Positions 11,027-22,063 are shown, counted from the stretch's first letter. The stretch: 64,000 nt of DNA from Glutinoglossum americanum (GCA_020080175.1 JAGHQL010000013.1:161959-225958), one strand, 5' to 3'. Program-made: numbers and translations. The notes: a model not told the origin generated them from the letters alone.

Positions 11027-12256
11027 CTAGCGCGTCCACTCATTTCCTCCAGGAGCCAACCCTGAATCCTCGAGGACTGGGCCCGCTCTACTCCTGCCTT
11101 CCGTGGAGAGATCATTATCATTGTCAGCTCTATAGCGTGCAGGAATCACTTCCTCATCTGCGTCTTCTTCATCTGTATTTGGATCGTCCCTGTATCTGGG
11201 TTGCCGGCCTCCATGAATGTCATTATGATCGGCCTCTTCCTCATCGTTAGGGGGGGCGGCGAGGAGTCCTTGGGGTCTTCTGCCCTCACTTCGGCGACGG
11301 TTGAATAGCTTATCAACCCAGCTGACATTGCTAGGGAGTAGAAACAAGACTGTAAACTGTCTCTCGTGTTAGAGGGGTTGCTCATCGCGTTTTTGCATGA
11401 TTGAATGACAATAGCTTGAAAATGACCCGGGAAAATGGTGATTTCTCCTCCAAAATACGCAGGAAGTACCGGAGCCTTTGAGTATGGGCTGAGGTATTTC
11501 ACGTGATGGCGAGGTACCTAGATATTGATAAAGGGTGGCAATGAAATGGGACCTCCTCAGGCCTACCTTAGTTACGAATACGACTATTGCAACCAACAAG
11601 AGCAGTCCTGCATATTTCTTCTCGTCCTGCATCCAGTATTTCAAGCAGGACTCCTTTCTACCATACCTCTCTTCGCAAGCATGTGCGTTAGGCTTTTTTC
11701 CTTCTGGAAAAGGATATATCCTATCTACCGTACTGCGAAGCCCACAGCATTGATAGGCATCTTGAATTCTTTTTATCGCTCCATCCTTGTCCGAATATAA
11801 GTGGTTCCAGTGCTTATCCAATCCACAAAGAAATTCGTCGGACGAGGCCATGTGGGTGATCGAGAGCGTTGCGACTATAGTCTCGTAAATAGTGAACAAA
11901 ATAAGGACAGCAATAGCCAGCCATGAAAAATTTTGTTGGCCTTTCACATGGCGACGGTCGCGAGAGGGAACCGTGAAGTGGTTTGCAGCGGGGACGCCAA
12001 TCACCGCGAGGATTGGGAGAGCGATAGTTGCTGCCGCGAGAGAAGGACTTATTGGCAGAGATAGGGTATCGATTTTGAGAAATGAAATGCTAGCTCTTTG
12101 TTAATGATGAAAGGGGGTAGCGGTGACATGTCTTCATACACAGGTAAGGCTATTAAGGCGATGAAGGTCTATATAGTTGTGAGCATCCAGCAAAGAGACT
12201 TGAAGAGCAGGCCTCACAGCTAGGCCCGCAAGCCAAAGCCACATTGAGTTAGACAT
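11027..12256 (-). CDS. Fungal tetraspanin (Tsp3-like)
   Basis: Four exons (12256-12218, 12168-12140, 12089-11567, 11356-11027), phases consistent, 306 residues. Four hydrophobic segments are visible: WLAGLATFIALIALPV, ATIALPILAVIGVPA, WLAIAVLILFTIYET and GLLLLVAIVVFVTK joined to TVLFLL. Between TM3 and TM4 lies an extracellular loop with the tetraspanin CCG motif (about residue 137) and further cysteines (ACEERYG, ESCLKYW). The C-terminal tail is long, acidic and probably disordered (PNDEEEADHND). Tetraspanins organise plasma-membrane microdomains; in plant-pathogenic fungi the relative PLS1 is needed for penetration, but this protein looks more like the TSP3 group. The last intron is long (210 nt); its acceptor GAGACAG at 11357 is the one that keeps frame. 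Confidence 0.8.
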
Positions 12257-12918
12257 TTCCTCAACAGATATTCAGTATTTAGAGAGTAAGGGTCGGATAC
12301 TGAGGGTCCCTAAATCGACGTTGGATGTGATGTATGATCTCCAGCCTTGGAGCCGTGGTTGAACATGCATGGAGAGGCGGGGAACACAGTGTCGGGTACT
12401 AGAAGGTGGTTGGCAAGTCAAACATAGAGTGGGATGTGGAAAGTTTGTCCACCCCAAACTACATCATGAAACTACAACACAAGCTCTAAATTTTTCAAAA
12501 TCATACCAAAAAATGCCCCGAGCTATCAGCAACAAAGATGTAGTCTTTAAGAATACAGTATTTGGTCGTGGTTATGGTACGGCACATCAATGATGTATTT
12601 TGGGGCCAAAAGTGTTAGGGTGTCTGCCCAGTTAAACCGCCAGCTTCACAGCGAGGAGCGATCAGTATTCGTAGTAACAAACAAAGCTGCTTGCGAGCTT
12701 TTTTATAGCCAACATAGTTAATTCTTCAATCTCTATTAATTAACACACTCATTACATGTATAATTCACCAGATAGAACCATACTCATAATTCTACATCTG
12801 TTTATTGCCCTACTATACCATACAGTTAACCCGACTTTACGGTCATCGCTCAGTGTTCTTACCTACCGGTTCTGACTAAGTACCGACGAGCCTCTACATT
12901 GCAAAAACATCATTCAAG
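12257..12918. other. Divergent intergenic region tetraspanin/MRP49
   Basis: 662 bp between start codons. The part from about 12700 to 12870 is AT-rich (TTAATTAACAC). No ORF or RNA gene supported. Confidence 0.5.
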
Positions 12919-13694
12919 ATGGTGAGCGTAATAAGGCGAATGTACAAACTAAGAGCAGTTAGTAGCTCGTTCCCCACCCGGAGAGTACAATTACTAACCA
13001 ACCTATTTCCTAGAAAGTAAAATTCCCATTCGAACTGGTGTTTCGAACTTGCGACCCATGCTGATGCGAACCTCCTCCAGCTGCTTGGAATACGAATAGG
13101 ACCTGGAGCAGCTATTCTCCCGAAAGATGTCAAGCGGATACATATGGAATTTGCTGTAAAGCAAAATGATGGACATCTTGGCCCACGGTTCGTCGATGCC
13201 CATTCTTTCTGTGGACTAGGCATATTATTTTAACTTTTTCCAAGAAGGATTCATACTAATAACTCTTGATAAATAGCAAATTCTGGCGGGAGCATCTCCC
13301 TCGACTCAAATACCATAATCCCGCGGTCGCGATGACCGTTTCCCAAACCACAGACCAATCTGGTCCCGCAACCATGACCATTTTCTACACATCCTCGTCA
13401 ACTATCACAGTCCCTTCGACATCGACGCTACCGAACAATGCTCCACAAGAACGGACCGTCTCCATCGACATGAAACACATCCCCGCCTCGGAGATCCTTT
13501 CCCGATTGTCGAGGCTCACCGGGCTTGAGACCATCCGGGCGACTCCAGAGGAGGAAGCTATGTTGCAGAATATGGAAGAGGACGCCAAAGTCAGGCAAGC
13601 AGATGCGAAGAGGAGCGTCATACAGCAGGAGCAAAGGCGGCGAGAGGCGGATATGTTGAGGCAAGCAAAGGGAGAAATGGTTGGACAGGCTTAG
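12919..13694 (+). CDS. MRP49: Mitochondrial large-subunit ribosomal protein mL61 (Mrp49)
   Basis: Three exons (12919-12957, 13081-13187, 13277-13694) give 187 residues. The L51/S25/CI-B8 thioredoxin-like domain is recognisable from RIGPGAAILPKDVKRIHMEF through GHLGPRKFWREHLPRLKYHN, closely matching fungal Mrp49. The start MVSVIRRMYKLR is the usual basic N-terminus. The C-terminal part, with a helical K/R/E/Q-rich end (QQEQRRREADML), is a filamentous-fungal extension. Intron 1 is 123 nt; a shorter internal exon inside it cannot be excluded, but the direct join reproduces the family spacing. Located in the mitochondrial ribosome. Confidence 0.88.
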
Positions 13695-13876
13695 TTGTTC
13701 CCTCGGTGGATACTGGCGCGTAGAACGGGGGGTAGATAGAGGATGCCAGGTAGCTTTTTTGTGTATTATACGAATAACTGTACAAAAGGGCTACCATCAC
13801 GGTAATGACTCCGGGCCGACACCCCAACATATCGAGGACATAACTCGTGACTTCTTTGCGCTATAGAAATAAGACC

Positions 13877-14941
13877 CTATGCTGTCGCTCCGCCATTCCA
13901 CCATGCCACACAACCCAGCACGAATACAATTAGCATCCCATCCTGAACAATCATCGTATATATAACGCTGTATCTTGCCAAAACCACCAGATAGCCTGCA
14001 AATGGCGGCGGGAGATACATTGCAATCTTGCCCAGCCAACTATCTCGGGGCGCTCGGCCCTTTTCTAAGAAGAACCTTGTACTTTGCAAAAGTAGTTCTA
14101 CCGTCGCAAACAGCCAGAAGAAATTTACGCCACTAATCCCAGGGGCGACGTGTAGCGCTGACGATTCCTGACGTCTTTCTGCACGAGTGCCGACGAAGGA
14201 AGTGGTGACTGCCATGTAAACTCCGAGGGAGAGAGCAAACATTGCATGAACGGCCTTCCACATATGAGTGTGCATACCGCTGCCACTCTGTTGAGAATCC
14301 TCTTGCGGGAGTGCTCCATCTGAGGTGCCACCAAGCGGGCCTCCAGTCCCGCCAATGAATTCCCGAAACATTTGCGTTAGAGGATCTCCACCCCCAATAT
14401 TCATACCCATTGGTCCAGGAGCAAAAGGGTCCTGAGGTCCCTCAAATCCAGCTTGGCCCTGTCCACTTGTGGTGGTTTGACCAAACATTAACCGGAGGAG
14501 CTCTTCATCTGAGAGTTGTGGCTGCTGACCGGGACGGGAGCCATCACCCGGAGTATAGAAGTGCTGGCTTATGTCAACCTCATCCGGATCAGAGTTTAAG
14601 TCGCCCCTAGCGGTTTCACTAGCAAGCGGAGGTTTATCTGTAGGCGCCTGAGAACTTCTAGACGGTACGGGTGATTTTGGGCGGTCAGATGGCTTCGAAG
14701 CTGAGTGAATGAACTAAGGATTAGACTTGATTCAAACCAAAAGAGAAAGAAAGGCATATGTCACAACATAAATAGCAGAGTGGTATATAGAAGAATACAA
14801 CATACTCTCACTCGCAGGTTCTTTCATATTCGTTATCCTTTCCAAGCGCGCAGCCCCTCTAGCTTTTATTTTTGCCCCGAGTCGCTCCTTGCGTGCCCTA
14901 GCCTCATTTGGAGTAGGAGATGGTGTTGGCGGCGTCTCCAT
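13877..14941 (-). CDS. GET2: GET complex subunit Get2 (tail-anchored protein receptor)
   Basis: Two exons (14941-14812, 14700-13877) give 317 residues. The N-terminus carries the Get3-binding basic helix EARARKERLGAKIKARGAARL, followed by a long flexible linker and a C-terminal membrane domain with hydrophobic segments around FALSLGVYMAVTTSF, FFWLFATVELLL and YSVIYTMIVQDG/LIVFVLGCVAWW. Get1/Get2 form the ER insertase that accepts tail-anchored proteins from Get3. The linker is glycine/proline/methionine-rich (GPMGMNIGGGDP), as in filamentous fungi. It is divergent from SEC6 with 210 bp between starts, and convergent with MRP49. Confidence 0.87.
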
Positions 14942-15151
14942 GATTCGGTGCTTTTATTGAAGACAGTTAGCACAAAGTTGCGCGGAGTTGAGGCTCTTTG
15001 TATCATAAAAGAGCCGCAATCAATCAGACGAACAACGTTGGTGCATTTATCCTAGCGTTCCCGCAATTGGATCCCAGGGTTCGCCAATAGCGGTCAACGG
15101 AGGCCAATGGAGTGACCTATCAAACTTCAATACAACAACGATACTAAAACC

Positions 15152-17398
15152 ATGAACGAGGTCGAGGGCGTCACGGTCAAGCTGGCGGAGCTCTTGCGGC
15201 ACCCCGAGGACTTGGACAAAATTCAGGCACTCAGATCCGAATTCACTCGAAAAAAGGCTGCTGTGGATGGACAGCTCAAACTCGGGTTGAAAGACCAGCT
15301 GGAGGTGACACAGGCTGGGATGACTTCGATAACGGATGGGCAACGGACCGTCAACCTAATTAAGGAGGAGATGATCAAGATCGACAAGCTTTGCTCAGAG
15401 GCGCAAAGTATGATTCGCGACTTTCCAAGTATTAACCTGGTGGCTCAGACCCACCGCAATTTCACTCAGGTGGAAACGATGAAGGAAAACTTGGACACGT
15501 TCAACGAGAGGATTTCGAGAGTGGAGAGCCTCTTGAGGAACGATGATGCAGACCCGGAGGAAATGCCCAATCTCCTTGCTGTACACTACAAGCTTACGCA
15601 GCTTCGTGATATTCGCGACGATGCCATGGAGCAAATAAGGAGGGCTGAAGACTCTTCACTACAAAATACATTGGAGGACTATTTTGCGAGGCTAGACGAT
15701 ACAATTGAATGGTTTGATGAGCACGTGGGCAATATCTGTCTCAATTTGATCAGTATCGTGCAGAACGGCAACAATGGATTGGTGGTGCGATTGGCGGTAA
15801 TCATCGAAGAAGAAGAAAAGAATGACAATAAGGTCAAGGCATTGCAGGAGGCCCAAAGAGATTATAAAGAGCTTGCTGCTAGGTTCAAATCTATTACGAC
15901 AGGCCGGAAGGATATGCGGGGGTATAAGGAGAAGTTCTTGGCCTGCATAAGGGTGCATGCGGAGCAGCAATTTGCAGAGGTAGAGCAGCAGTTCCTGGAA
16001 GACCCTGAGCGGCTGGAAAAGAGTCTACGGTGGTTCTTCAACGAGCTGAACACGGTGAAGCTGGGGATGGTAAAGTTGATGCCGAAGAAGTGGAGGATAT
16101 TCAAAGTCTACGGCGATATATATCATCTGCTTATGCACGATTTCCTCATCAAGCAGGTTGATAACCCAGACCTATCGCCCAAGAGCATGTTAGCCATAAT
16201 ACATTGGGGGGAGAAATACTATGCCAAGATGGAAAAGCTGGGATTCAAGCAGGCCGATCTCAAGCCGCATGTCATCGACGACCGGGAAGGAGAATTAGTT
16301 CGAGAATGGAGGCAGCTCATCATCAAATTCCTTACTGAGTGGATCGAACGCATCTCGATCGCTGATCAAAAAGATTTCACCGAACGTAACCCTGATACGA
16401 TCGACCGGGACGAAAATGGCTGCTTTCGCACACGTAATCTCGTCGATATGTGGCGTATGTTCCGCGAGCAGATAATTGCAGCCGGCGACTCGGACCGCAG
16501 TGATGTTACAGAGGGTGTGATCGACGAGATGTTCCGCGTCCTCAAATCGCGGCAGGCAGCCTGGCAGAAATTGGTCGATGACGAGTGCTCCAAACACAGC
16601 GGTCCGCAGGGCGCTCAAGATGGGTATGAGACCATATACGACTGGCTTGTGGCTGTGACGAATGACCAAATCGCCTGTATCGATGATAATGAGGATGAAG
16701 GTCAGGTTGGCTATCTTACGCGCTTCAAGCGCGACTTCGAGCCCCTCGTCACCCCTAAGTACCTTGTGCACGCTTCAAGCGAGATCGAGACTATCCGTGA
16801 CGGTTATATAGACCTTAGCACTTACTGCATTACGAGCTTCACTGCTCTGATCTTCGCCGTGGATTTCCGCTCAACTCTCACTGAGTTCTTCACCCCCAAG
16901 TGGTATCAGCAGTTCGATATGAAGCGTATAGTTACGACTTTCGAGGACTATATTACGGATTACACAGAGGTACTGCACCGCTCTATGCTCGACATACTTG
17001 TCGAAGAAGTCGCGGATGCCCTACTCGTCCGATACCTACTCTGCGTACGCAATCGTGGAGCCAAGTTTCGCCGTACAGACCCATTCGGTGATAAGCTACG
17101 CGATGATGTGCTGACGGCTTTCGGTTTCTTTGAGCGTTTCCCGGATTTCGCCACGATCAAGCAAAAGTGGCGTGTCATTGACCCATTTAGCCGTTTATTA
17201 AGTAGCGAAAAGGCCGCAATACCGGATGTGTATATGAGCTTCAAGTCAGAGTATTGGGACCTGCAGCTCAGCTGGGTAGAGGCAGTGTTGAGGGCAAGGG
17301 ATGATTTTGACAGAGCGATGTTGAATGGGGTAAAGGCGAAGGCTGCGGCAATGGATGTCGTAAGAGGCCAAGAGACCATCATGAGTAAAGTGAGATAG
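15152..17398 (+). CDS. SEC6: Exocyst complex component Sec6
   Basis: Intronless ORF of 748 residues, the expected length. The N-terminus (VTVKLAELLRHPEDLDKI) and predicted coiled-coil (LDTFNERISRVESLL, IIEEEEKNDNKVKALQEAQ) lead into the helical-bundle C-terminal domain of the exocyst subunit family, with conserved WFDEHV, GYLTRFKRDFEPLV and DLQLSWVEAVLRARDDFDRA near the end. Sec6 tethers secretory vesicles at the plasma membrane and regulates SNARE assembly. It is the longest uninterrupted reading frame among the conserved genes in this part of the window. It shares a 210-bp divergent promoter with GET2. Confidence 0.93.
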   Translation: MNEVEGVTVKLAELLRHPEDLDKIQALRSEFTRKKAAVDGQLKLGLKDQLEVTQAGMTSITDGQRTVNLIKEEMIKIDKLCSEAQSMIRDFPSINLVAQTHRNFTQVETMKENLDTFNERISRVESLLRNDDADPEEMPNLLAVHYKLTQLRDIRDDAMEQIRRAEDSSLQNTLEDYFARLDDTIEWFDEHVGNICLNLISIVQNGNNGLVVRLAVIIEEEEKNDNKVKALQEAQRDYKELAARFKSITTGRKDMRGYKEKFLACIRVHAEQQFAEVEQQFLEDPERLEKSLRWFFNELNTVKLGMVKLMPKKWRIFKVYGDIYHLLMHDFLIKQVDNPDLSPKSMLAIIHWGEKYYAKMEKLGFKQADLKPHVIDDREGELVREWRQLIIKFLTEWIERISIADQKDFTERNPDTIDRDENGCFRTRNLVDMWRMFREQIIAAGDSDRSDVTEGVIDEMFRVLKSRQAAWQKLVDDECSKHSGPQGAQDGYETIYDWLVAVTNDQIACIDDNEDEGQVGYLTRFKRDFEPLVTPKYLVHASSEIETIRDGYIDLSTYCITSFTALIFAVDFRSTLTEFFTPKWYQQFDMKRIVTTFEDYITDYTEVLHRSMLDILVEEVADALLVRYLLCVRNRGAKFRRTDPFGDKLRDDVLTAFGFFERFPDFATIKQKWRVIDPFSRLLSSEKAAIPDVYMSFKSEYWDLQLSWVEAVLRARDDFDRAMLNGVKAKAAAMDVVRGQETIMSKVR

Positions 17399-17793
17399 CG
17401 CCAGGGAGGGTGGCATGGACCCCGTTTTGGCTTTTGTTTGGAAGTTTGCATCATTGTGAGCCTGGCGTTAGGTTGACGGGATTGAGCTCTAGCGCCGATA
17501 GACCAGCATTTTGGCGGCCGAATCTTGTGATATCCAAGCTCGCTGTTACATATTAAAATCATTTTCGTACCCGAAATGTCATGATTCTCTGCTGCCAGTG
17601 TCGAGGACATATATGCTTTGCTATAAAAAAAATCATGGCACTTTTGATACCATAACACCGTAATCCGGGCGAAACTAAAGATATTTACGCTTTTTTTAAG
17701 TGAGTTTACGAACTTTCACCCGCCCATATTCTAGGGCTCAGTTCTAAACCTTGAGCTAGCTTGCTTCTAGCACTACAACAACAAAAACAGATA
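17399..17793. other. Intergenic SEC6-cyclin
   Basis: 395 bp; SEC6 3' region and cyclin promoter. Nothing further is supported. Confidence 0.5.
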
Positions 17794-18777
17794 ATGGCTG
17801 CTCAAGTTCCCATACCAGAACCCTCCGATACAATCTCATTTATGACCATACTCGCAGATGTTTTACGACTGTAAGTCATTTAGATGCGTCATATTGTCCC
17901 GTGCCTGACTTGCAGTTGTAGCCCTGAGGAGACACTGGCAATGGCCTTTATGTATATGAACCGCTACAGAAAGTATTATAGGACCACGGAGGAAATCGAT
18001 TTCCTTGACGCACATGTATAATATCCCTCTAGCATCTAGGCTTCTGACGTATCGTCGCTGAACCATATGAAAGACTCTTGCTCTCGCCTCTCTATCTCTA
18101 AGCTCCAAAGGTACAGAATCTCCCCGGCGCCTCCGGGAGTTCCTCCTCCCTGCTTACCGGCTCCTCCACGGAAGCAACCCGCACGCACATCCTCTGACGT
18201 TTCCCTCTGAGCTCTACGACTCCCTGCGCGCGACAATCGTGCAGGCTGAACTGATGTTGCTGAGGGTTTTGAAGTTCGAGCTGCGGATCCCATTGCCGTT
18301 TGAGTTTCTCCCGCGGTATCTGGATAGGACTGTTGGGGAGCTGAATGTGGGGGGTGGTGGGTGGCTCGGGACAGAGGATTATGATGGGATGGGGAAGGAG
18401 CAGAGGGATGAGTATAAGGTTGCAAGGCTTATGGAGACAGGGATAGCGAGGGCGTGTAAGGCGGAGATTGTGACAGCGTATGTTCTCCGCCTCCCTAGTG
18501 GGGTTCTGGTTCCCTCGGAGTTTCCACGAGAGAACCACTTATTCTAAGCTTTTTGCATAACTAACTTTTAAATAGACTACAGAGCTACCAACTCGCAAAC
18601 TACTTCCCAGCTCGTACCATAGCAGCAGCTTGTCTTTACGTAACTCTCCGGGAAAAGGGTTTACGTGTCACGCAGAGCGTGGGAAGTTGGCTCGAAGAAG
18701 TCACAGGCGGACGTGTTGACGCTGGGGATTTCCATGATGTTGTCGCGGAGCTAGAGCAGAACAAAGCCGGGAGATAG
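17794..18777 (+). CDS. Cyclin-box protein (cyclin-Q/FAM58-like)
   Basis: Four exons (17794-17870, 17922-18015, 18074-18477, 18576-18777) give 258 residues. The first cyclin box is visible from PEETLAMAFMYMNRYRKYY through TLALASLSLSSKG, and the motif IVQAELMLLRVLKFELRIPLP resembles cyclin-Q and related transcriptional cyclins more than cell-cycle cyclins. A second box is seen in YFPARTIAAACLYVTLREKG. A glycine-rich insert (VGGGGWLG) separates the two. Such cyclins partner CDK10- or CDK9-like kinases; the partner here is not known. Exon 3 starts after GAAAG, a weak acceptor chosen because it keeps frame. The subfamily is inference. Confidence 0.8.
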
Positions 18778-19661
18778 ACACACCTATCAATTGTTCAGGT
18801 AACTTGAGGGCGCCGGAAGTCCATCGTAAAGTTGCACTATCGTGCAAAAAGTTCACTACCGCACTACGTGGTATCCCAGATTCTGGCAACAAAAGATCCA
18901 ACTGCGGCGTACTCACATCTGCCTCACCCAGTTGCTGCCGCTTTAAACGGTGAGCAGGGTGAGCCTGGGTGATGCTCACCCTCTAGCTCACGCGAGCACA
19001 TCCCACCATTTCATCCTCTAAATACAGCCAAGCGAGTTTTGAGCGAAAACGAACCTGGTTCCAGAAATAAAGGGCGACAGGTCCATCTGCATCGCTTGAA
19101 ATACCTTTCCTTCGGTTCCTTCTTCCTCCCTTGCGCATCAGTATTGCCATCACTACCTAAGACTTTCTCCACCATCGGAAATAGGTTTTTGGTTGAGGGT
19201 CGGGGGGGCAAATGGGATAATAGAGGCTGGGGCTGGAATGGAAGGTGGTAGCAGCGAGGGGGGAGCGATCGGGAGCGCTGAAGAGGGGTATGTGAATCCT
19301 GTTCATGAGGGATCAATTGCTCCCGGCATCAGCTTCGCTGGTGGTAGGGATTAGTAACGGTACACCGTTGAGAACGGACCGCTCGCTGAAGCTGTCCTTG
19401 TCTTCAGCAGAAGGGAGCGTATAACACCAGCCCATTGCTGACTAACTGATCTATGTACGGTAGATAGATCGCTAACTTACAACAGCGACAGAATGCAGTC
19501 GACAAATTCACAAGGTTTTGACATGATTGCTTTAGAAAAAGAAATATTGCGAGCGGGGTCATGTTGGAAGATCACCTCTTTCGAAGCTGTTCCTTAGAAT
19601 CGCTGTTCTCTAAAAGAAAGAGATTGCCATTCAGCTATCATATTATCTTCAAGATGACAGC
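18778..19661. other. Gene-free start of the accessory island
   Basis: About 880 bp. Contains repeat copy A (18880-19005) and otherwise no supportable gene. Minus-strand open frames at 18701-18979 and 19011-19316 show no domain I recognise. Confidence 0.5.
18880..19005 (-). repeat. Palindromic dispersed repeat, copy A (degenerate)
   Basis: On the minus strand the segment 18916-18900 reads GTGAGTACGCCGCAGTT, 15 of 17 bases identical to copy B at 21104-21120. The neighbouring 18948-18999 has several GGTGAGC/GCTCACC half-sites in both orientations, and GCGAGCACA is shared with copy B. Less regular than copies B and C. Confidence 0.45.
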
Positions 19662-20815
19662 ATGTCCCTTATTACATCCGGCTCTTTAGTCATCCCATCT
19701 GCCTTTCCCCTTACAACACTCTTCAGTCCACCTACTGACTGTCTACAACATCTGTCCTTATCGATCTCCGTCTTTTCCCGAAACACATGGCAGTCCCTCC
19801 AACAGGCCTTTCGGGAGCAGAGTGAATGTTTTCCCGACCATTTCAGTAGCCTCGATCCCGGTCCTGTAAAATATTATTCCCCTGGCTCGTGTCCGGTTGG
19901 TTATTCTACCGCCTGCCAGCCTTCTTTGCCATTTGCGGTGGATGAACTGAAGAATGGAGAGACGGCATGGCAATGTTGTCCAAGGTGCGGGAGATACTAT
20001 TGTTCCCCTCTGATCCCACAACAATTTCCTCTACTGACAAGTAGCTAAGTGATTACGACTGTTTGTCATATGAATGGTGCGTGAGTACTTTTCATGGCTC
20101 TGTAACTGTCACGCTTGTCCCGGACGGCACAGTTATCAGTAGAGCAGAAACAGTCAAGCTTCCAAACACAAATGGAGATTACAGCCTGTACGGCATATTG
20201 CAATCTGAAGCACGCGCATTACCAATACAGATACGAGTGTCTAGTCCCGCAACAGAATCTATCAAACGCACATCTACAAGCACAGCTACGAAAACGTCAT
20301 TTACCACAGCGGTGAACACCTCATTTACCGCAACGGTGAACGTCCCGTCTAAAGGTCTTTCACGAGGCATCAAAATTGCCCTTGGCGTAGCAATTCCGGT
20401 AGTGGTCTTTGGGTTCATCGTAGGGATCCTTCTCGGACTCCACTGGAGATCTTTAAGGTCTCAAAGACGTTTCGCGCACAACAACGAAACATATATTAAG
20501 TCAGAGCTAGATGGTAATCCCACAGTGGGTCAGCGGGAGCCAGTTGAGCAAACGAGACCGGTTGGCGAGGCGGAACTGGAAGTAGATGAAAGACCAACTA
20601 GAGGGGTAGAACTGGGTGGAGAAGAGAGACCGGCTAGTGAGGCGGAACTGGAAGCGGTCGAAAGACCAGCTAGAGGGGTAGAACTAGGTGGAAAAGAGAG
20701 ACCGGCTGGTGAGGCGGAACTGGGAGTGAGTGAAAGACCAACAAGAGGGGTAGAACTGGGTGGGGAAGAGAGACCAACTGATAAGGCGGGAGTAGAAATA
20801 AATGAGATCAGCTAG
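19662..20815 (+). CDS. Single-pass membrane protein with cysteine-containing ectodomain and repeat tail
   Basis: Two exons (19662-19984, 20050-20815) give 362 residues. The first half contains spaced cysteines (YYSPGSCPVGY, AWQCCPSDYDC, YEWCVSTF), a layout common in fungal surface proteins, then a Ser/Thr-rich stalk (TSTSTATKTSFTT), one transmembrane helix (IALGVAIPVVVFGFIVGIL, about residues 214-240) and a basic stop-transfer segment (HWRSLRSQRRF). The cytosolic tail is made of 24-residue repeats (ERPTRGVELGGEERP-type). The start does not look like a clean signal peptide, so an unseen upstream exon is possible. Function unknown; surface sensor is a guess. The reading frame ends inside the fourth repeat. 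Confidence 0.65.
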
Positions 20816-20850
20816 GGGGGCAGAACTAGGTGGAAAAGGCAGAGTTATTG
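20567..20850 (+). repeat. 72-bp tandem repeat array in the membrane-protein tail
   Basis: Units start at 20567, 20639, 20711 and 20783, each beginning GAGGCGGAACTGG or a variant. Each unit encodes 24 residues in two 12-residue halves. The fourth unit continues past the stop codon at 20813-20815: GCAGAACTAGGTGGAAAAGG follows, matching the in-frame GTAGAACTAGGTGGAAAAG of unit 2. Confidence 0.8.
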
Positions 20851-21070
20851 CATGTATATCAACGGATGTTTAAACTTAATTAGTGTCTAGGTAAACTCTT
20901 TAATAGTACAGCAGGTTGAGGGAGGAATTGGCATGATTTTACCTGTGGTGAGGCCCAAATGAGGGTTCGGGGTTGAAACCCTACCCAGAAGTGTATATGA
21001 TAGATTATAGACAAGGCTAAAGTTGGATGCGGGTGAGCAAGCACCCTGGTTTGCTCCCCCAGTCGCGCGA

Positions 21071-21140
21071 GCACAGAGCGGCATCGCTCACCCTATATCC
21101 GGGGTGAGTGTGCCGCAGTTTGCACTTGTCTTGGCAACAC
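21071..21140 (+). repeat. Palindromic dispersed repeat, copy B
   Basis: GGCATCGCTCACCC (21080-21093), an 8-nt spacer, then GGGTGAGTGTGCC (21102-21114): imperfect inverted arms able to form a hairpin. CTTGTCTTGGCA follows. Copy C has the same order and spacing. Confidence 0.6.
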
Positions 21141-21152
21141 AAGACTCTTGGC

Positions 21153-21296
21153 GGGCTAGCTCAACACCTTGAAAGCGGAGCATGCGAAGGGGGCGAGGAG
21201 ACTTTCAAAAAGATTGTTGATATCATTGAGCGGCGTCTTGAACCGTTGGGGTTTAGGAGTATGTCTCTTTTGCTTACCGGATACCGAGACAAGTAG
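21153..21296 (+). pseudogene. Fragment resembling the end of a fungal zinc-finger-type protein
   Basis: The frame reads GLAQHLESGACEGGEETF then IIERRLEPLGFRSM before a stop. The AQHLESGAC block is typical of fungal proteins with a degenerate C2H2-like tail. No upstream exon with the expected CPxC half was found, so it is called a remnant. It lies directly after repeat copy B, in an otherwise non-coding stretch. Confidence 0.4.
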
Positions 21297-21810
21297 CTAT
21301 GAGAGAGAGATATGGAAAGTGTTGAAGGTTTAGAGCAAGTCTTGCGCAATAGTAGCGGTAATGGACTATGTAGTGGGCGAATAGACGCAACGTATGCGTG
21401 CAGCAATATCAATTAATTAGTGACCAACTAGCTACAATAGAATCCATTCAAAGTGGGTGCTGCCAGACCCTTATATGTTGTTGGGTTCGCGCCGCGAATC
21501 ATTCCATGAGTAATTACCCCTTTTACCCCTTGACTCGATCCGGTGGGTTGCTCATTTTTTTTTTCAACCCCCTCGATTCCAGCGCCTTCGGGTATGCGGC
21601 GCGCCCTTAGCATTCTTCCAACAGAAAGGATAGCCGGGCTAATTTACATAACTAGTACTCATCATAGAAACCAGGTAGCGTATAGAGGTTGATCCAGAGG
21701 GTCATACGCTTTAGTGCAAACGGCTGTGCTGGGTAGCTATTTTTCTAGAAAGAGTTAACGGTGATGCCTATTTTCAGCACAACATCAGATAGTTGAGTTT
21801 CCCTGATGGA

Positions 21811-21995
21811 TGCGTCCTGCATACCAACAACGCTGATTACGATTCCTAGGCCTGACCAAAAGCCCATATCCTGCATATCAAAAATGCTGTGGATAATCCT
21901 TAGGCCCAACCAAAGGCGCGCATCGTGTGTAGAGATTATCCTACAGATCAAGAGTGCTGTGCATGATCTCTGAACTAGACTAAAAGCACATATCG
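21811..21995. repeat. Degenerate tandem repeat, about 54 bp, three copies
   Basis: Copies begin GTCCTGCATACC (21811), ATCCTGCATATC (21868) and ATCCTACAGATC (about 21938), each running through GCTG...CC/GA...ACCAAAAG-like ends. On the minus strand they sit in one open frame (22047-21745) as repeats of the GLRIIHSIFDMQD kind. Whether it is a gene is doubtful. Confidence 0.45.
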
Positions 21996-22045
21996 CTGAT
22001 ACTAGAGGTCTAAATTCATCCTCGTTAGATAGATATATAACACTC

Positions 22046-22063
22046 ATATATATATATATATAT
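22046..22063. repeat. Short AT dinucleotide tract
   Basis: An uninterrupted TA/AT run just upstream of the kinase-like remnant, within the island. Confidence 0.7.

Noticed and set aside
13030-13070. GGTCGCAAGTTCGAAACACC on the minus strand resembling a tRNA T arm
   Set aside because: It lies in the first MRP49 intron and lacks the other tRNA arms.
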